Assembly: GCA_023630585.1 (NCBI GenBank)
Contig: CM042568.1
Location: 3,016,516 to 3,080,515 of the forward strand
DNA length: 64,000 nt
Reading direction: 5' to 3'
Source of the DNA: Cranoglanis bouderius
Lineage: Eukaryota > Chordata > Actinopteri > Siluriformes > Cranoglanididae
Part shown: positions 1 to 10,025 of the stretch, piece after piece
How the letters are laid out: each line of letters starts with the position of its first letter
Position numbering within the stretch: the first letter of the stretch is position 1
Position numbers and translations under genes: made by a program
The notes under the pieces: model-generated
What the model was told of the DNA's origin: nothing
Database searches by the model: none
What the model saw: only the letters and a program-made list of their open reading frames with translations

Positions 1-16
1 TATATATATATATAAG
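1..16. repeat. (TA)n microsatellite at window edge
   Basis: Perfect TA dinucleotide run cut by the start of the window, so its full length is unknown. Confidence 0.9.
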
Positions 17-380
17 CCTGATGTGTCGTTCATCTGCTGCAGTAAGTTTCCTTGGCTGACCACTGTGTCTAGGGTCCTCAACATTGCCCATTTCTTTTTT
101 GACATAAAGAAATGTTTTGTTCTGGTGAGTGGCTTTTGAACAGTATATATTCTTAAGACAAAAGGTTTTTCAAAGGTCCTTTGGATGTTTCATGGTTCGA
201 CTTTCTAAAGGGTTTTTTTTTTTTCTTCTAAAGAGTCTTTTCTCTAAGGTAAATATGGTTCTATGTAGATATTGTAAGGGTTCCCCCAGAAGAAAAAGCT
301 GAAAATCCTTTAAAAGGGTGCTAAAATTAATATAAAGCATTACTATATTATAATTTAGTTTAATTTTGTTTCTGCTGCAG
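17..380. other. No gene recognised
   Basis: AT-rich sequence with no coding exon that I can support. The first 100 bases resemble low-copy transposon-derived DNA, but no terminal repeat or transposase frame is visible. The last bases, ending in a CTGCAG acceptor, form the 3' splice site of the exon that follows. Confidence 0.4.
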
Positions 381-440
381 TAAAAGAAATCCAGATTATT
401 CCTCTTCCTGAATCTAAAAGCAGAGAAGAGTTCCTACAGT
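381..440 (+). pseudogene. Orphan exon of TRIM/NLRC-B30.2 linker type
   Basis: A 60-bp segment lies between a good acceptor (TCTGCTGCAG) and a good donor (GTAAGT at 441). In the frame beginning with two bases of a split codon it reads KEIQIIPLPESKSREEFLQ. This matches the short linker (KP/ESKxREEFLQ type) that precedes the PRY-SPRY domain in fish finTRIM and NLRC3-like proteins. It is on the plus strand, opposite to the two TRIM genes nearby, and no plus-strand B30.2 exon follows. It is either a stranded remnant of a third gene or an exon of a gene whose remainder was lost. Family assignment rests on this short peptide only. Confidence 0.45.
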
Positions 441-689
441 GTAAGTTTCTTTCTTCAGCACACCACAAACACAAACACATATACTCAGACAGGGAGTGAT
501 TTTTTAAAAAAAAAATATCTACTATGAGTACTTGTTAATCACCCTGCAGTTGAGCACTTTGTTATCATGACCATTCATGACAACAACTGAAATGGTGAAC
601 AGTCATTTTCATGTAGTCAGGACCTTTTGTTTTGTCTTCATGAACTTAATGAGCAAATCAAGAAAAGTTAACCAAAAAAGATCACAAAA

Positions 690-800
690 CCACTACACTA
701 CAGAAATGATGAAAAGGCTCTTCAGGGTCTCAATAAGACCCTCCGATTGGCTGTTGCCTGGGGTATGGGGAACAGCAAAGCACATGCTTAAAATTTCATT
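690..800. repeat. Local duplicated segment, copy 1 of 3
   Basis: Carries the block CCGATTGGCTGTTGCCTGGG followed by a GGGGAACAGCAAAGCACATG stretch. Two related copies lie at about 1321-1430 and 2150-2225. The block contains an inverted CCAAT-type motif (GATTGGCTG). No function is assigned. Confidence 0.7.
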
Positions 801-994
801 CACCAGAAATTTTAAAGAGAAAATAACATTGTTGTTTTCACAGCATTTAAGGTCTGTGCATGGCATGTCTGATTCCAAGCTAAGTACAAGAATGGATTGG
901 CAGTTTATTAGTAGAGGTAGTTTATTTTGGTAAATACTTACAAATGCACAAACACTTACTGTGTAATACTGTTGTCCATGTCCATGTTTGTTCC

Positions 995-999
<5 letters not shown>

Positions 1000-1041
<42 letters not shown>
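1000..1041. repeat. (TC)n microsatellite
   Basis: Uninterrupted CT dinucleotide run of about 40 bases ending in TCTTTCTTT. Confidence 0.95.
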
Positions 1042-1045
<4 letters not shown>

Positions 1046-1137
1046 ACCATTGTGGAACTGTGTACAGACATCTTTGTATTTTATTGTTATTTGTATTGTG
1101 TATTTGTAAATATGTCTAGATGTTGATTGGTCTAAAG

Positions 1138-1312
1138 CAGGGTTGTCCAATTTTCAGGTTTTAATTCCAATCAAGGAGGAGCCACACCTGATTCCAACTG
1201 TTGGATCAGCTGATCTTGGCTTTCAATAGACCCAAGTGTGGCTTCTGCTTGGTTCGAATGAAAACCTGCATCCACACCAGCCCTTTCTGGATAAGACTGG
1301 ACAACTCTGATC
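1138..1312. mobile_element. Short MITE-like element with inverted ends
   Basis: The left end CAGGGTTGTCCA is mirrored near the right end by the complement of CTGGACAACTCTGA. Between them is the GTGGCTTCTGCTTGGTT / GAAAACCTGCA block that I recognise as a dispersed non-coding fish repeat. About 175 bp, no coding capacity. A right-hand partial copy follows at about 1436-1517. The superfamily is not identified. Confidence 0.55.
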
Positions 1313-1320
1313 TAAAGCAA

Positions 1321-1430
1321 ATAACCACTACACTACGGAAACCACGACAGACCCTCTGATTGGCTGTTGCCTGGGCTCTGGGGAACAGCAAAGCACATGC
1401 TTAAATTTTCATTCACCAGAGTAGCAACAC
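1321..1430. repeat. Local duplicated segment, copy 2 of 3
   Basis: Repeats the CACTACACTACGGAAACC, CTCTGATTGGCTGTTGCC and CACATGCTTAAATTTTCATT blocks seen at 690-800. It is closer to copy 1 over its 3' part, and to copy 3 over its 5' part (AAACCAC-ACAGA). Confidence 0.75.
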
Positions 1431-1435
1431 AGTAG

Positions 1436-1517
1436 GCTCAGGCGTGGCTTCTGCTTGGTTCGAATGAAAACCTGCACCCACCCGGACCTTTCCAGATAAG
1501 ACTGGACACCCCTGATC
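1436..1517. mobile_element. Partial copy of the 1138-1312 MITE
   Basis: Shares GTGGCTTCTGCTTGGTTCG and AAGACTGGACA with the right half of the upstream copy. The left half is missing. Confidence 0.5.
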
Positions 1518-1739
1518 TAAATCAAATACTTGTTTATACAGTATAACCGCATTCCAAGGTAAGTGCCACTTTGTTGAGTTCTGAAGCTGTCACGTTGACT
1601 TGAACATCACTCTGTAAACGGAGAAGGAACTGGTAGTTGAGAAGACTTCCGCCTCTTGACGAATGGCAATTTCAAGTTGAGGGGGCATTTTCTTTGTCTT
1701 TTCCTGGTTGGAGGGAAACCGCTCCCAGATGGTTTTGGA

Positions 1740-1935
1740 CCGAAGACCTTTTGCTCGTAGGTGAACCAGTACTTTACAGAAAATGTTCCAGTCAATGGAA
1801 AAGCAGAGACTCCCTGTAATTTTGTAAGCAGTTGTTATCTGCCTTGCTCGGTCAATACCAGACGGTATTGACCGAAAACCTTTTGCTTGTAGGTGAACTT
1901 GGCAACCTGTGCTTTACAGAAAATGTTCCAGTCAC
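1740..1935. repeat. Imperfect direct duplication
   Basis: The block CCTTTTGCTCGTAGGTGAAC...CAGAAAATGTTCCAGTC (about 1745-1793) recurs as CCTTTTGCTTGTAGGTGAAC...CAGAAAATGTTCCAGTC (about 1879-1934). A flanking AATGGAAAAGCAGAGA motif is also found twice (about 1794 and 1981). Confidence 0.7.
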
Positions 1936-2149
1936 GTTCAGTGTCTTATTTAGCAATGAAAGAGCTAGGCTTCCACATTCAATGGAAAAGCAGAGAGTTA
2001 TTTTGTAAGCACCTGTTATCTGGGGCTGTTCATAAAGGCACAGATGCTACAGAGACCACAACTGGACAGTTGTTTACTGCAAAACTCAACAAACTTAAAT
2101 TGTTTTTGCCCAGTTTCAAACCAGGATCTTTCACATGTGAAGCAAACAT

Positions 2150-2225
2150 GATTAACCACTGTACTACAGAAACCACAACAGAGCCACCGATTGGCTGTTG
2201 CCTGGGGTCTGGGGAACAGCAAACA
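2150..2225. repeat. Local duplicated segment, copy 3 of 3
   Basis: Third copy of the CGATTGGCTGTTGCCTGGGG block, ending at GGGGAACAGCAAACAG. It lacks the CACATGCTTAAA extension of the other two copies. Confidence 0.75.
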
Positions 2226-2230
2226 GTTTA

Positions 2231-3415
2231 ATTAAGTGTAACCAATAAAATGAAAGCCAATGCATACATTGGCCCAATGGCTGTCATGATTTCAAGGTAA
2301 GTTAAGTTTAAGGTCAACTAATCCAGATTGAGATGAATGAACAATCGGTGAGAAATGTTAATTATCACTTGGGTGTGAAAACGTCCCCTGACATAATTAT
2401 CTACCATGGCAACAAATGGCCATACCACCCAAGGTTACGTCAGTCACTATACACCTGAAATGGTATATAATCGGTTGTATACGGGCATGTGCAATTTAAC
2501 ACTGATAAACTCTTACAGAAATTGTTTACTTTAAGTTATTGCTGCTAAAGATTGTTCTACATGGTACTGAATTGTAGGGTGTATTTATTTTTTCCCACCT
2601 GGTTTTAAATGTTGGTTTACTTATGGGAGATAAAATAGGTTATTTGTTTGTTTATGTAAGTTGATGAGGACCACCCAATTGTTATCTAGGCCCTGATAAC
2701 TAAAACATAAAAATTGAAGCAGGGTGTAATCCTGTTTGCACTGAAAATCATTAACAAACTTAAAAGAGCAACAACACTCACATATTAGTAAAATGAAGTA
2801 CAATACAGTTCACAATTAATAAATGTATCACTAATCGTTAATATAGTTTGTCTAAAGGTTGTGCAAATACAATCAATGCAGAAATATTTTAGGAAATAAT
2901 CTAGAAAGCATTCTAAGCATTACAGGAAGTTAAAGTCTACATTAGTAGTAGTACATTTTAAAGCTGGTGATGGTTATTAAATATCTAAAGGCTACATGAC
3001 TGAATCGAACCTTTTCCATAATTATTTGCAAGAGGGTCTCACTATGCTTTTATATTTTGATTTTTCAATACAAAAGATTTCACCAAGTTTATTACTCTCC
3101 ATAGACAAGATTTGCCTTTCTCTCATGTTAACTTTAAACAGATTAAAGTTTATTTCGGAGAACAGACAACAATATAAACCTAAATAGATCAAATTTTAAC
3201 AATTTTTACAGATTTAGCAATTAAGATATTATTATGTAAATTTTTGATTGAAATTTATTTTTACTTTTATACATCAGAGAAAAGACAAAATTATCTGTCC
3301 ACAAACTATTACTCAGTTCTGTAGTCTAATAATTGCAGAGATCAAATAAAATAATATAAAATAGCTTCTAACCTTAAAAGCAGTTGTCTAATTTCAGAGT
3401 GTATTGTTTTAATTC
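2231..3415. other. AT-rich 3' flank of the first TRIM gene
   Basis: No exon or transposase frame seen. The stretch contains several TTTATT hexamers (AATAAA on the minus strand), at about 2584, 3254 and other sites, which could end transcripts of the TRIM gene on the right. Confidence 0.4.
3254..3259 (-). terminator. Candidate poly(A) signal, RING-bearing TRIM gene
   Basis: AATAAA on the minus strand, about 160 bp past the stop codon at 3416. It is the nearest of several candidates. No transcript evidence is available. Confidence 0.4.
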
Positions 3416-3984
3416 TTATCCCGTAAAGTCGGTTTCTGTGGAAAAATAATGTTCAATAGAAGTGATGATCAGCGGTGCTGAGTTTTTACCACCATTAAGA
3501 CAAGGGCTGAAGAACGGATAGAGTTTCTCAGTGAAAGTCTGACCAGTGAAAGAGTAAATATGAGACTTGGCCTCAACATCATAGAAGGAGACCAAACCTT
3601 CCTCATAATCCACAAAGACCCCCACCTTCTGAGGAGCCTGTTTCAGTGTAAGGGGGATGAGTGGAGATTCACAAGCCTTATATTCAGACTTATGCCTCAG
3701 CATCATAATCCAGTATCCATTCTTTGGACTGAATGTAATTTCCCCCTTCCTGTTAATGGACTCTCGGGCCACTCCTAAATCCCAAGCTGTTTTCCCTCTG
3801 ACCTGCACATCATAGTAAAATCTCCCTGAGGAGAATCCCTCCTTTCCCAGCACATTAACACAAGGCTTAAACCTCTCTGGGTTATCAGGAACATTCTGTC
3901 CTTTGTTGCCACATATCACTTGCTTCCTATTATTAGACAGGATAAGTTTAGAATTTGCTGTATCAGGATCCAGAGTCACTTCCA
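3416..3984 (-). CDS. TRIM gene 1, coding exon 6 (PRY-SPRY/B30.2)
   Basis: Encodes residues 366-554 and the stop codon TAA. Recognisable B30.2 landmarks are LDPDT, GKEGFSSGRFYYDVQV, AWDLGVARES, GYWIMMLR, KVGVFVDYEEGLVSFYDVE and LYPFFSP. No frameshift. Confidence 0.95.
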
Positions 3985-6900
3985 CTGTGAGAAAGAGAAA
4001 TGGCCCATGTTAACATTATTCAGAGTATAATAGCGAATACAGGTATATTTAGTTATTTAATGAATGAAAGCCAACATACCTGCATATTGTTGAAATATCT
4101 TCAGTTCTGTTTGAGGGGGAGGAAAAATATCACCTTTACGCACTGGCCAATTATAAGAATAATCTGTAATAATCTTGGAATAATTTCCAAAATGGAAAGG
4201 AGGACAAACAAAATCATTTTATTATAAATATAACATATTAGTTAGGCTATTAGGTAGGCTGGGTAGTTAAACTAGCCAACTAACAGATACATATACATAT
4301 TGGGTTCTTCTTTTCATATTAGGACATGGATGTTAAGGAGTTCCTCAAAATATATTTCTTCCTCTATCCTGTTAAAATTGATCCCCCTATGTCAGGGGCA
4401 TCTGTGAAGGACCTGCTGCACTCCCCCTTGGCTTGTGGGGGCTATGTGTGGTGTTGCCTTGCTGGGTAGGCAGAGTTTAAATGCCCCATCCACAGCCCCC
4501 ATAAGGGCTGTGTCTGAGTTGAAGAGAGTCTGGCCTGGCACCACAGGTGCACCTGCAAAGTTCCTTTACAAATTGCAAAGGATGAGGTCATTGACCATGA
4601 CGCTCTCCTTCCACAAGTGGGGGAAAGAGCAGTTGTCTCCCCATATTCACTGTACAAATGCTGCATTTGTAGTACCGTGTAGTGGTAATTCAACGCTCAA
4701 CATGCAAAGTGGAAAAAAAACATGGATGCCTCCTCAAAAGTCTGTCTTTTGTTTGCTCTCTCAGAGCACGTAAAGCTAATAAAAAGCTCCTTTAAGTGCT
4801 CTTAGATGACTCTAATATTGATGATTACCTTCTCTAAATAGCAATTAGTATGGTCAATATTATAGATTTACCCAAGTATTGTGTCTGTATATTAACTGAT
4901 CTAAAGCCAGTACTGTTATACTGTAAACTATTTTAAAAATATAGAAGGGATTCTTTACACTGTTTACACAGTGTGTCCAGCCAGACTACCCCATATTGAC
5001 GAGTTGAAACTGCAAGTTGAGGGGCATTTGCTGTGGTTTTACTTGTTGTAGGCAGTTGCAACATCACCTCGAAGCAGCATAAGTTCAGATTGTTAGACTG
5101 AGAGGACATTTAGGGCTCCTGCTGCAAGAAATTATGGTCTGTATGTGGCCTGGAAAATGGAGGCAGAAAAGTTATCCATTTCATTATGGGCCTAGCTGTT
5201 GAGAGTTCAGTATCTGAGGCTTCCCCCATGCCATGTATTTGCCCTTCAGGCCAGAGAGACCATGCTTCAGCATGTGGTTCCCTCCAGTGATTCTTCATGT
5301 GCTTGACATCAGGAGGAGCTGTTTCCTAGACATAGGGGAGGGCCCAGAGGGATCCTGCTCATAGACATCAGTGAGGATTCCAAACAGTTGAAAAACAGTC
5401 AGCCTGCTGGAAAACAGGGCTTGGATGGGAGGAATCATCTTCATTGTAATGAGAGCACCACAAGCAGGTTTGCAACTGTGGCATTATAGTATAGAAGCTC
5501 ACTAGCTGTGACAGACAAGCAGGTATCCTAAGCTATGCAGGTAGTCTGAAATTACTAGTTAAGTGAGCAAGTGTGTGAGTGTAGCAGGCTAATCAATATC
5601 ACATTGGGGACTGTATTGCAATGACAGTTATGACTGGTGGAGAGTGACCTAAAGAGATCCTACGAACACGAATGAAAGCTAGTGTTGAAATGTGGTTGGA
5701 CAATAAGAGAGTAATGAGAGTTTGCAACAAGGGGGAGTGTGACCAGGTTCTATATGCCTTCCTCAGCATTGGATGCATGCTTCTATCTGTCAGCAGTTGG
5801 GTAGGAATGTCCCTCTCATTGGTGGATCATCTCTGAGATGATGAAAGAGAACCTGTTAAAGCACACTACATATTCTTACAGATGATGCAGTTACAAGAGC
5901 TTACCAATCTCCGGAAGTTTCTTAATCTCCTCATTGAGAGACTCCTGAAGCTGATACAGAGCTCTCCTCAGGTTCTCCACACTCAGATGAGAATTATTTC
6001 TGACATTATTCCAATTGGTGTTGTGTAAAGGTCCGTGCAGAAATGGGTAAATCTACAGTACAGCAGAAGAGAGGAGAAATCCCTCAGCATGGGGACTACT
6101 GTTCTGTTATGTTCTGCATAATATTACTATTGAGAAAAGGAGCATCTCTAACCTGTAGGAACTTGAGGTGATCCTGTGTATGTAAGAGCTGCTCCATTTC
6201 ATCGTTTTTCTTTTTTAGTTCAATAATTTCCTCCTCCAGCTCTCTAATGAACTGTTCTGCTTGCCTCTCTGTTGTCTTCTGCTTTTCTTCCATCACCTTA
6301 AGCAGGTCAGACTGGCTTCTCTCAATACAGCGCATCAGAGCACTGAACATCTTCATGCTTTCTGTTTTTTCCTTGTCTGTGTGTTTCTAACACAGGAATA
6401 TATATGTTATTTTTGTGATGGAGAATTCAAAGCTAGTTAGTAATCACTATGATAAATTGTAGAGACTTAGTTTTGACTCACTTTATTGAGTTCTATAGAC
6501 TGTTTGAGCTCCACAATCTTTTCCTGTCGGTTCTGGATCATCTTCTGAACATGTTTTTGGGTCTCCATGAGGTGACACTAATACAATGATACAAATATGA
6601 TACCACAAATTAGAACTGATTAATTTCCAGATGTAAAAACAACAAATGCATTTTCTTGGGACTATAAAAAAGTCTCACCTTCTTCTTTTGACTTTCCTCC
6701 TCCATAGGAACAGTGTTATGAATCTTGTGGTCTCCCAAAATACAGATCTGACACACACACATCTGGTCGTCTCTACAGAACATCTCCAGGGGTTTCTCAT
6801 GTTTCTGGCAGATGTAGTCCTCCAGGTTCTCCACAGGGTCGATTAGTTTGTGTTTTTTTAATTTAGCTGTAGTTTTATGGGGCAGCAGATGAGTAATACA

Positions 6901-7269
6901 TAAAGAAACCCCACAGTCCAGACAGGATCTTAGAGCCTCAAGCTTTTCCTTTGTGCAGGAGTCACACAGAACCCCTTTAGGTTTTAGGTACAAAGGTTGA
7001 TCCGCAGCGCTGCCGGATTTCATCTGAACTGACATCTTAAACTGAGCACTCAGTTCAGAAATAAAAGTATTTACACTGAGCTCAGGTCTTTTGGGGAAAT
7101 CTGCTATGCACATTGGACACTGGTAATGTGAACTGTTGTCCCAGAACCCGTTGAGACAGATCTTACAGAAGTTGTGTCCACATGGAGTAGAGACTGGATC
7201 AGTGAACACATCCAGACAGATGGAGCACTGGAGCTGCTCTTCATATAAGAGACTGCTAGAGGAAGCCAT
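3416..7269 (-). CDS. TRIM E3 ligase, RING-B-box-coiled coil-B30.2 (bloodthirsty/TRIM39-like)
   Basis: Six coding exons join in frame to 1665 nt (554 aa): 7269-6679, 6577-6482, 6386-6153, 6052-5905, 4106-4080 and 3984-3416. Domains in order are a C3HC4 RING (C15, C18, C30, H32, C35, C38, C51, C54), a B-box-1-like zinc cluster (about 102-140), B-box 2 (C154, H157, C165, C171, C173/C176, H181, H184), a coiled coil (about 198-310) and PRY-SPRY (about 367-554; PRY start VTLDPDT, core FSSGRFYYDVQVRGK). The RING should recruit E2~ubiquitin and the B30.2 domain binds the target. The exon sizes 96, 234 and 27 bp are those usual for TRIM genes. The start is the ATG reading MASSSS, placed two bases after an acceptor (TTCTCTGTTAG). 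An upstream in-frame ATG falls in the 5' intron. Large fish families of this type are often linked to antiviral immunity. The exact orthologue is not resolvable here. Confidence 0.9.
4080..4106 (-). CDS. TRIM gene 1, coding exon 5 (27-bp micro-exon)
   Basis: Two bases complete Glu, then LKIFQQYA and one base of Val. Acceptor CTCAAACAG, donor GTATGT. Its counterpart in the second gene is at 12378-12404. Confidence 0.85.
4107..5904 (-). other. TRIM gene 1 intron 4
   Basis: 1798 bp without a supportable exon. About 4380-4760 and 5130-5860 look like old retroelement-derived DNA, but I could not identify a family. Confidence 0.6.
5905..6052 (-). CDS. TRIM gene 1, coding exon 4
   Basis: 148 nt, starting IYPFLHGP after acceptor GTACTGTAG and ending PEI plus one base at donor GTAAGC. 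It encodes the second coiled-coil/linker segment. A 1.8-kb intron follows. Confidence 0.88.
6153..6386 (-). CDS. TRIM gene 1, coding exon 3 (234-bp coiled-coil exon)
   Basis: Seventy-eight codons, phase 0 on both sides, the canonical 234-bp TRIM exon. It includes the conserved stretch FSALMRCIERSQSDLLKVME, followed by a heptad-like EELEEEIIELKKK-type region. Confidence 0.92.
6482..6577 (-). CDS. TRIM gene 1, coding exon 2 (96-bp coiled-coil exon)
   Basis: Thirty-two codons, phase 0 on both sides, acceptor TTGTATTAG and donor GTGAGT. The encoded helix is rich in K, Q and E (MIQNRQEKIVELKQSIELNK), as expected of a TRIM coiled coil. Confidence 0.9.
6679..7269 (-). CDS. TRIM gene 1, coding exon 1 (RING and B-boxes)
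   Basis: Encodes residues 1-197 and ends in QKKK at a GTGAGA donor, phase 0. All eight RING zinc ligands and the B-box 2 ligands are present. A GCAG tetramer occurs near 7256 and again near 7013, 243 bp apart. These match the borders of the deletion seen in the paralogue at 14702-15046. Confidence 0.93.
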
Positions 7270-7728
7270 GACTAACAGAGAAGACAAATATATTATCTTA
7301 GATGAGTGTAAACATCGCCATTTTGCTGATTTTACTCAGGCATTAAATACAAATATATGCTAATATTTTACAGAAACATGCAAATGATGTTAAAAAATAG
7401 GTATACCCTTATGAAATGTAAAGAAATTAAAACAAATAGCATTTAGCACCTTTCCTAAAATGTGTTTCTCTACCTACTTGTTACAAGGAATACATTCTCC
7501 AGATGGGATAGCCTCACCACTCCCATAAAAAATGTTACATTCAATTTTTTATTTTTTTAAAAATAAAATTACACAAACAAAAGGTAAGTGGTTACAGCCA
7601 GTATTAGAAATGTGCCGAACAGGTTGTGCCAGTAGAATACAATACAAAGAAAAATCTTGGCTGCATTACCTATTTTACCTCTCCTCCCCTGTGTCTTTTT
7701 TCCTTTTTCTTGCTCCCTCAAAAGTTAC

Positions 7729-7800
7729 CTGCAGTGGATTTAGTCACTTGGATAAAAACTGTAGGTGCCTTAACGTGGAGATGGTGTCCTGACAAAGGGA
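7729..7800 (-). other. Probable non-coding 5' exon of TRIM gene 1
   Basis: On the minus strand the sequence ACTAAATCCACTGCAG is followed by a GTAAC donor at 7728. A near-identical ACTAAAACCACTGCAG/GTAAC sits upstream of TRIM gene 2 (15821). Splicing from here to the acceptor at 7272 would join an untranslated leader two bases before the ATG. The right (TSS) limit is a guess. Confidence 0.5.
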
Positions 7801-8931
7801 TCTGTATTCTGGTTAGAAACTGGTTATGCATTTAGTAATTGCCTAACCTGAGTGACATCATAAGGCCACTCCCAGTGTTTTTGTTTTTCATTTGGTTCTA
7901 GTTTTAAAACAATATTTTTTTTCCACCAGATGGCAGACATCCATGTACAGTGCCCCATAATACATTTCTCCAGAACATCTTAGGAATGATTCATTTGTGT
8001 TTATTCAAGCGTGACAATCATAAGAGAACGAGACCTGTGAGTCAGAGGGGTGGTTCTTTACTCAACGTCTGCCCAGTAAATAGGTCTGATGAAAGGGTGC
8101 ATGTGCAGCACCGGAATGCGGTGTGATTAAAAATCAACAAAAGGTGAAGCGTGTGTTAGTTACGTGAGTGTATCAGGTGTTAAGCTACACATAATTTAAA
8201 AAACAAAGAGGTTATTGAGAACACTGCGTTCCAGCTCACCGAGACTGTCTAAAGATTCTAAATGATTCTGCCCAGTCATTACTGATATGTGAACAGCTCA
8301 CCTCTGGTCAGTTTTCCAGTCTCACGTGCTGCAGTTTGCAACTCCAACCAGGAAAAGCCACAGAAAATGAAATTTCAACTCGTCAACTTTAGGTAGTGAG
8401 CTATGGCATTCATTAAATTCCAGGGGTTTCAGTACCACGACGTAAAATGGGTGTTTCTGGAGGTGTGGTGAAGATGCCCCCTTACAAAAAAAATAAAAAA
8501 TTCCTTTTTACAAGGCATTCCCAGAATCAGCGATGTAAGATGAAGGACAAAACAGTCATATTGTTTGTTTTTTTTGTTTTGTTTTATAATCCTGTAAATG
8601 CTAAATTAACTGGTTCTTCAAATGTCAATGAAAATGTGGATAATTATTAGTTTTGTTTTTTTTTTTTAATGGGGCAACAGCAGTGGAAAGGATACAGAGG
8701 TTAAAAAGAACTAAGGTTTCAGTGCAGATGTTTAGTCTTGCATGTTAGGACACATGATAGAACTGATGTAAAGTCAGTAAGACTTTGAGCTTATTTAAGT
8801 GAAACAAGCATTTCATAACAATAGTATTTTTCAAACATGAAACCCTTGCGGTCACGGACAGTTATCTGAAGATATAGCAGTATTAATGTAAAAGGGTATT
8901 TGGGCACAAAAGCCCTGTGATCACAGACAGG
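7801..8931. other. Upstream region of TRIM gene 1
   Basis: No exon recognised. About 7850-7890 carries GGGAGTGGCC/TGATGTCA on the minus strand, in an arrangement similar to the matching position of TRIM gene 2 (about 15895-15930). This suggests a shared promoter. Poly-T and poly-A runs are scattered to 8680. Confidence 0.4.
8363..8372 (+). promoter_or_regulatory. ISRE-like motif
   Basis: GAAAATGAAA fits the interferon-stimulated response element core GAAANNGAAA. It lies about 0.6 kb upstream of the probable 5' exon of TRIM gene 1. Single short-motif match, so weak evidence. Confidence 0.25.
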
Positions 8932-9975
8932 TACAGTGCCCTCCGCTAATACTGGCACCTCTGGTAAATATGAGCAAAGAAGGCTGTGAAAAAGTGTCTT
9001 TATTGTTTAACCTTTTGATCTTTTGTTAAAAAAAAAAAAATCACAAAAATACGTTGCTTTCATGGATATTAAACAATTGCAAACACAACACAAGTCTATA
9101 AAAAAATGTTTTTAGTACACCTGGGTGACTAGAAACAGGACATTGTTCAACCATGACTTCCTGTTTCACAGGGGTATAAATATGAGGTAACACATAGGCC
9201 AAATTCCCTTAGTCATTCATAACAATGGGTAAGACCAAGGAATATAGCTATGTTGTTTCGGCAAAAGGTTTTTGAGCTTCGCAAAATGGGAAGTGGCTAT
9301 AAGAAAATAGCACAAGCATTGAAAATACCCATTTCCACCTGGAATTGGACGTGTGTCTATATCGTCCCAACGCACTGTGAAGAGGATGGTTCGGGTGGCC
9401 AAAAAATCTCCAAGGATCACAGCTGGAGAACTGCAGAAGTTAGTTGCGTCTAGGGGTCAGAAAGTCTCCAAAACTACAATCCGAAGTCACCTACATCACC
9501 ACAAGATGTTTGGAAGGGTTTCAAGAAAAAAGCCTCTACTCTCATCCAAAAACAAACTCAAGCATCTTCAGTTTGCCAGACACTACTGGAACTTCAATTG
9601 GGATCGGGTTCTATGGTCAGATGAAACCAAAATAGAGTTTTTTGGCAATAAACACCAGAGGAGGTTTTGACGCACACAGAGAGGTAGCCATATGGAAAAG
9701 TACCTCATGCCCACGGTTAAATATGGTGGTGGCTCTTTAATGTTTTGGGGCTGTTTTTGGACATTTTGTTAGGATACATGGCATCATGGACTCTATCAAA
9801 TATCAACAGATATTAAATGAAAACCTGACTGCCTCTGCCAGAAAGCTTAAAATTGGCCGTGGTCGGATCTTCCAGCAGGACAATGATCCAAAACATACAT
9901 CAAAATCAACACAGAAATGGTTCACTGACCACAAAATCAAGGTCCTGCCCTGGCCATCCCAGCCGTGGCACCATA
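8932..9975 (+). mobile_element. Degenerate Tc1-like transposon, 3' truncated
   Basis: Starts at a TA target with CAGTGCCCTCCGCTAATACT, the usual left end of a common fish/frog Tc1 family. Transposase pieces are read in more than one frame: a helix-turn-helix part (FELRKMGSGYKKIAQALKIP), a middle part (SDETKIEFFG at about 9617-9650) and FQQDNDPKHTSK at about 9870-9905. Frameshifts and a stop codon at about 9667 break the gene. The final catalytic NPIE segment and the right inverted repeat are missing. Inactive. Confidence 0.9.
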
Positions 9976-10025
9976 GTGTAATGAATTGGCCAGTCCAAAC
10001 CACATATAAAAGATATGAATGTTGA
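9353..10025 (+). pseudogene. Tc1 transposase remnant
   Basis: Two in-frame pieces (9353-9670 and 9786-10025) are separated by frame damage around 9667-9780. The first two catalytic aspartates are visible (WSDET, FQQDNDP). The third acidic residue is lost because the family resemblance ends after LPWPSQ, near 9963. Confidence 0.85.

Noticed and set aside
7270..7287. Upstream in-frame ATG (MSSLLV) as start of TRIM gene 1
   Set aside because: It lies beyond a good acceptor (CTCTGTTAG) in the inferred 5' intron. The ATG two bases after the acceptor is conserved in position in both paralogues.
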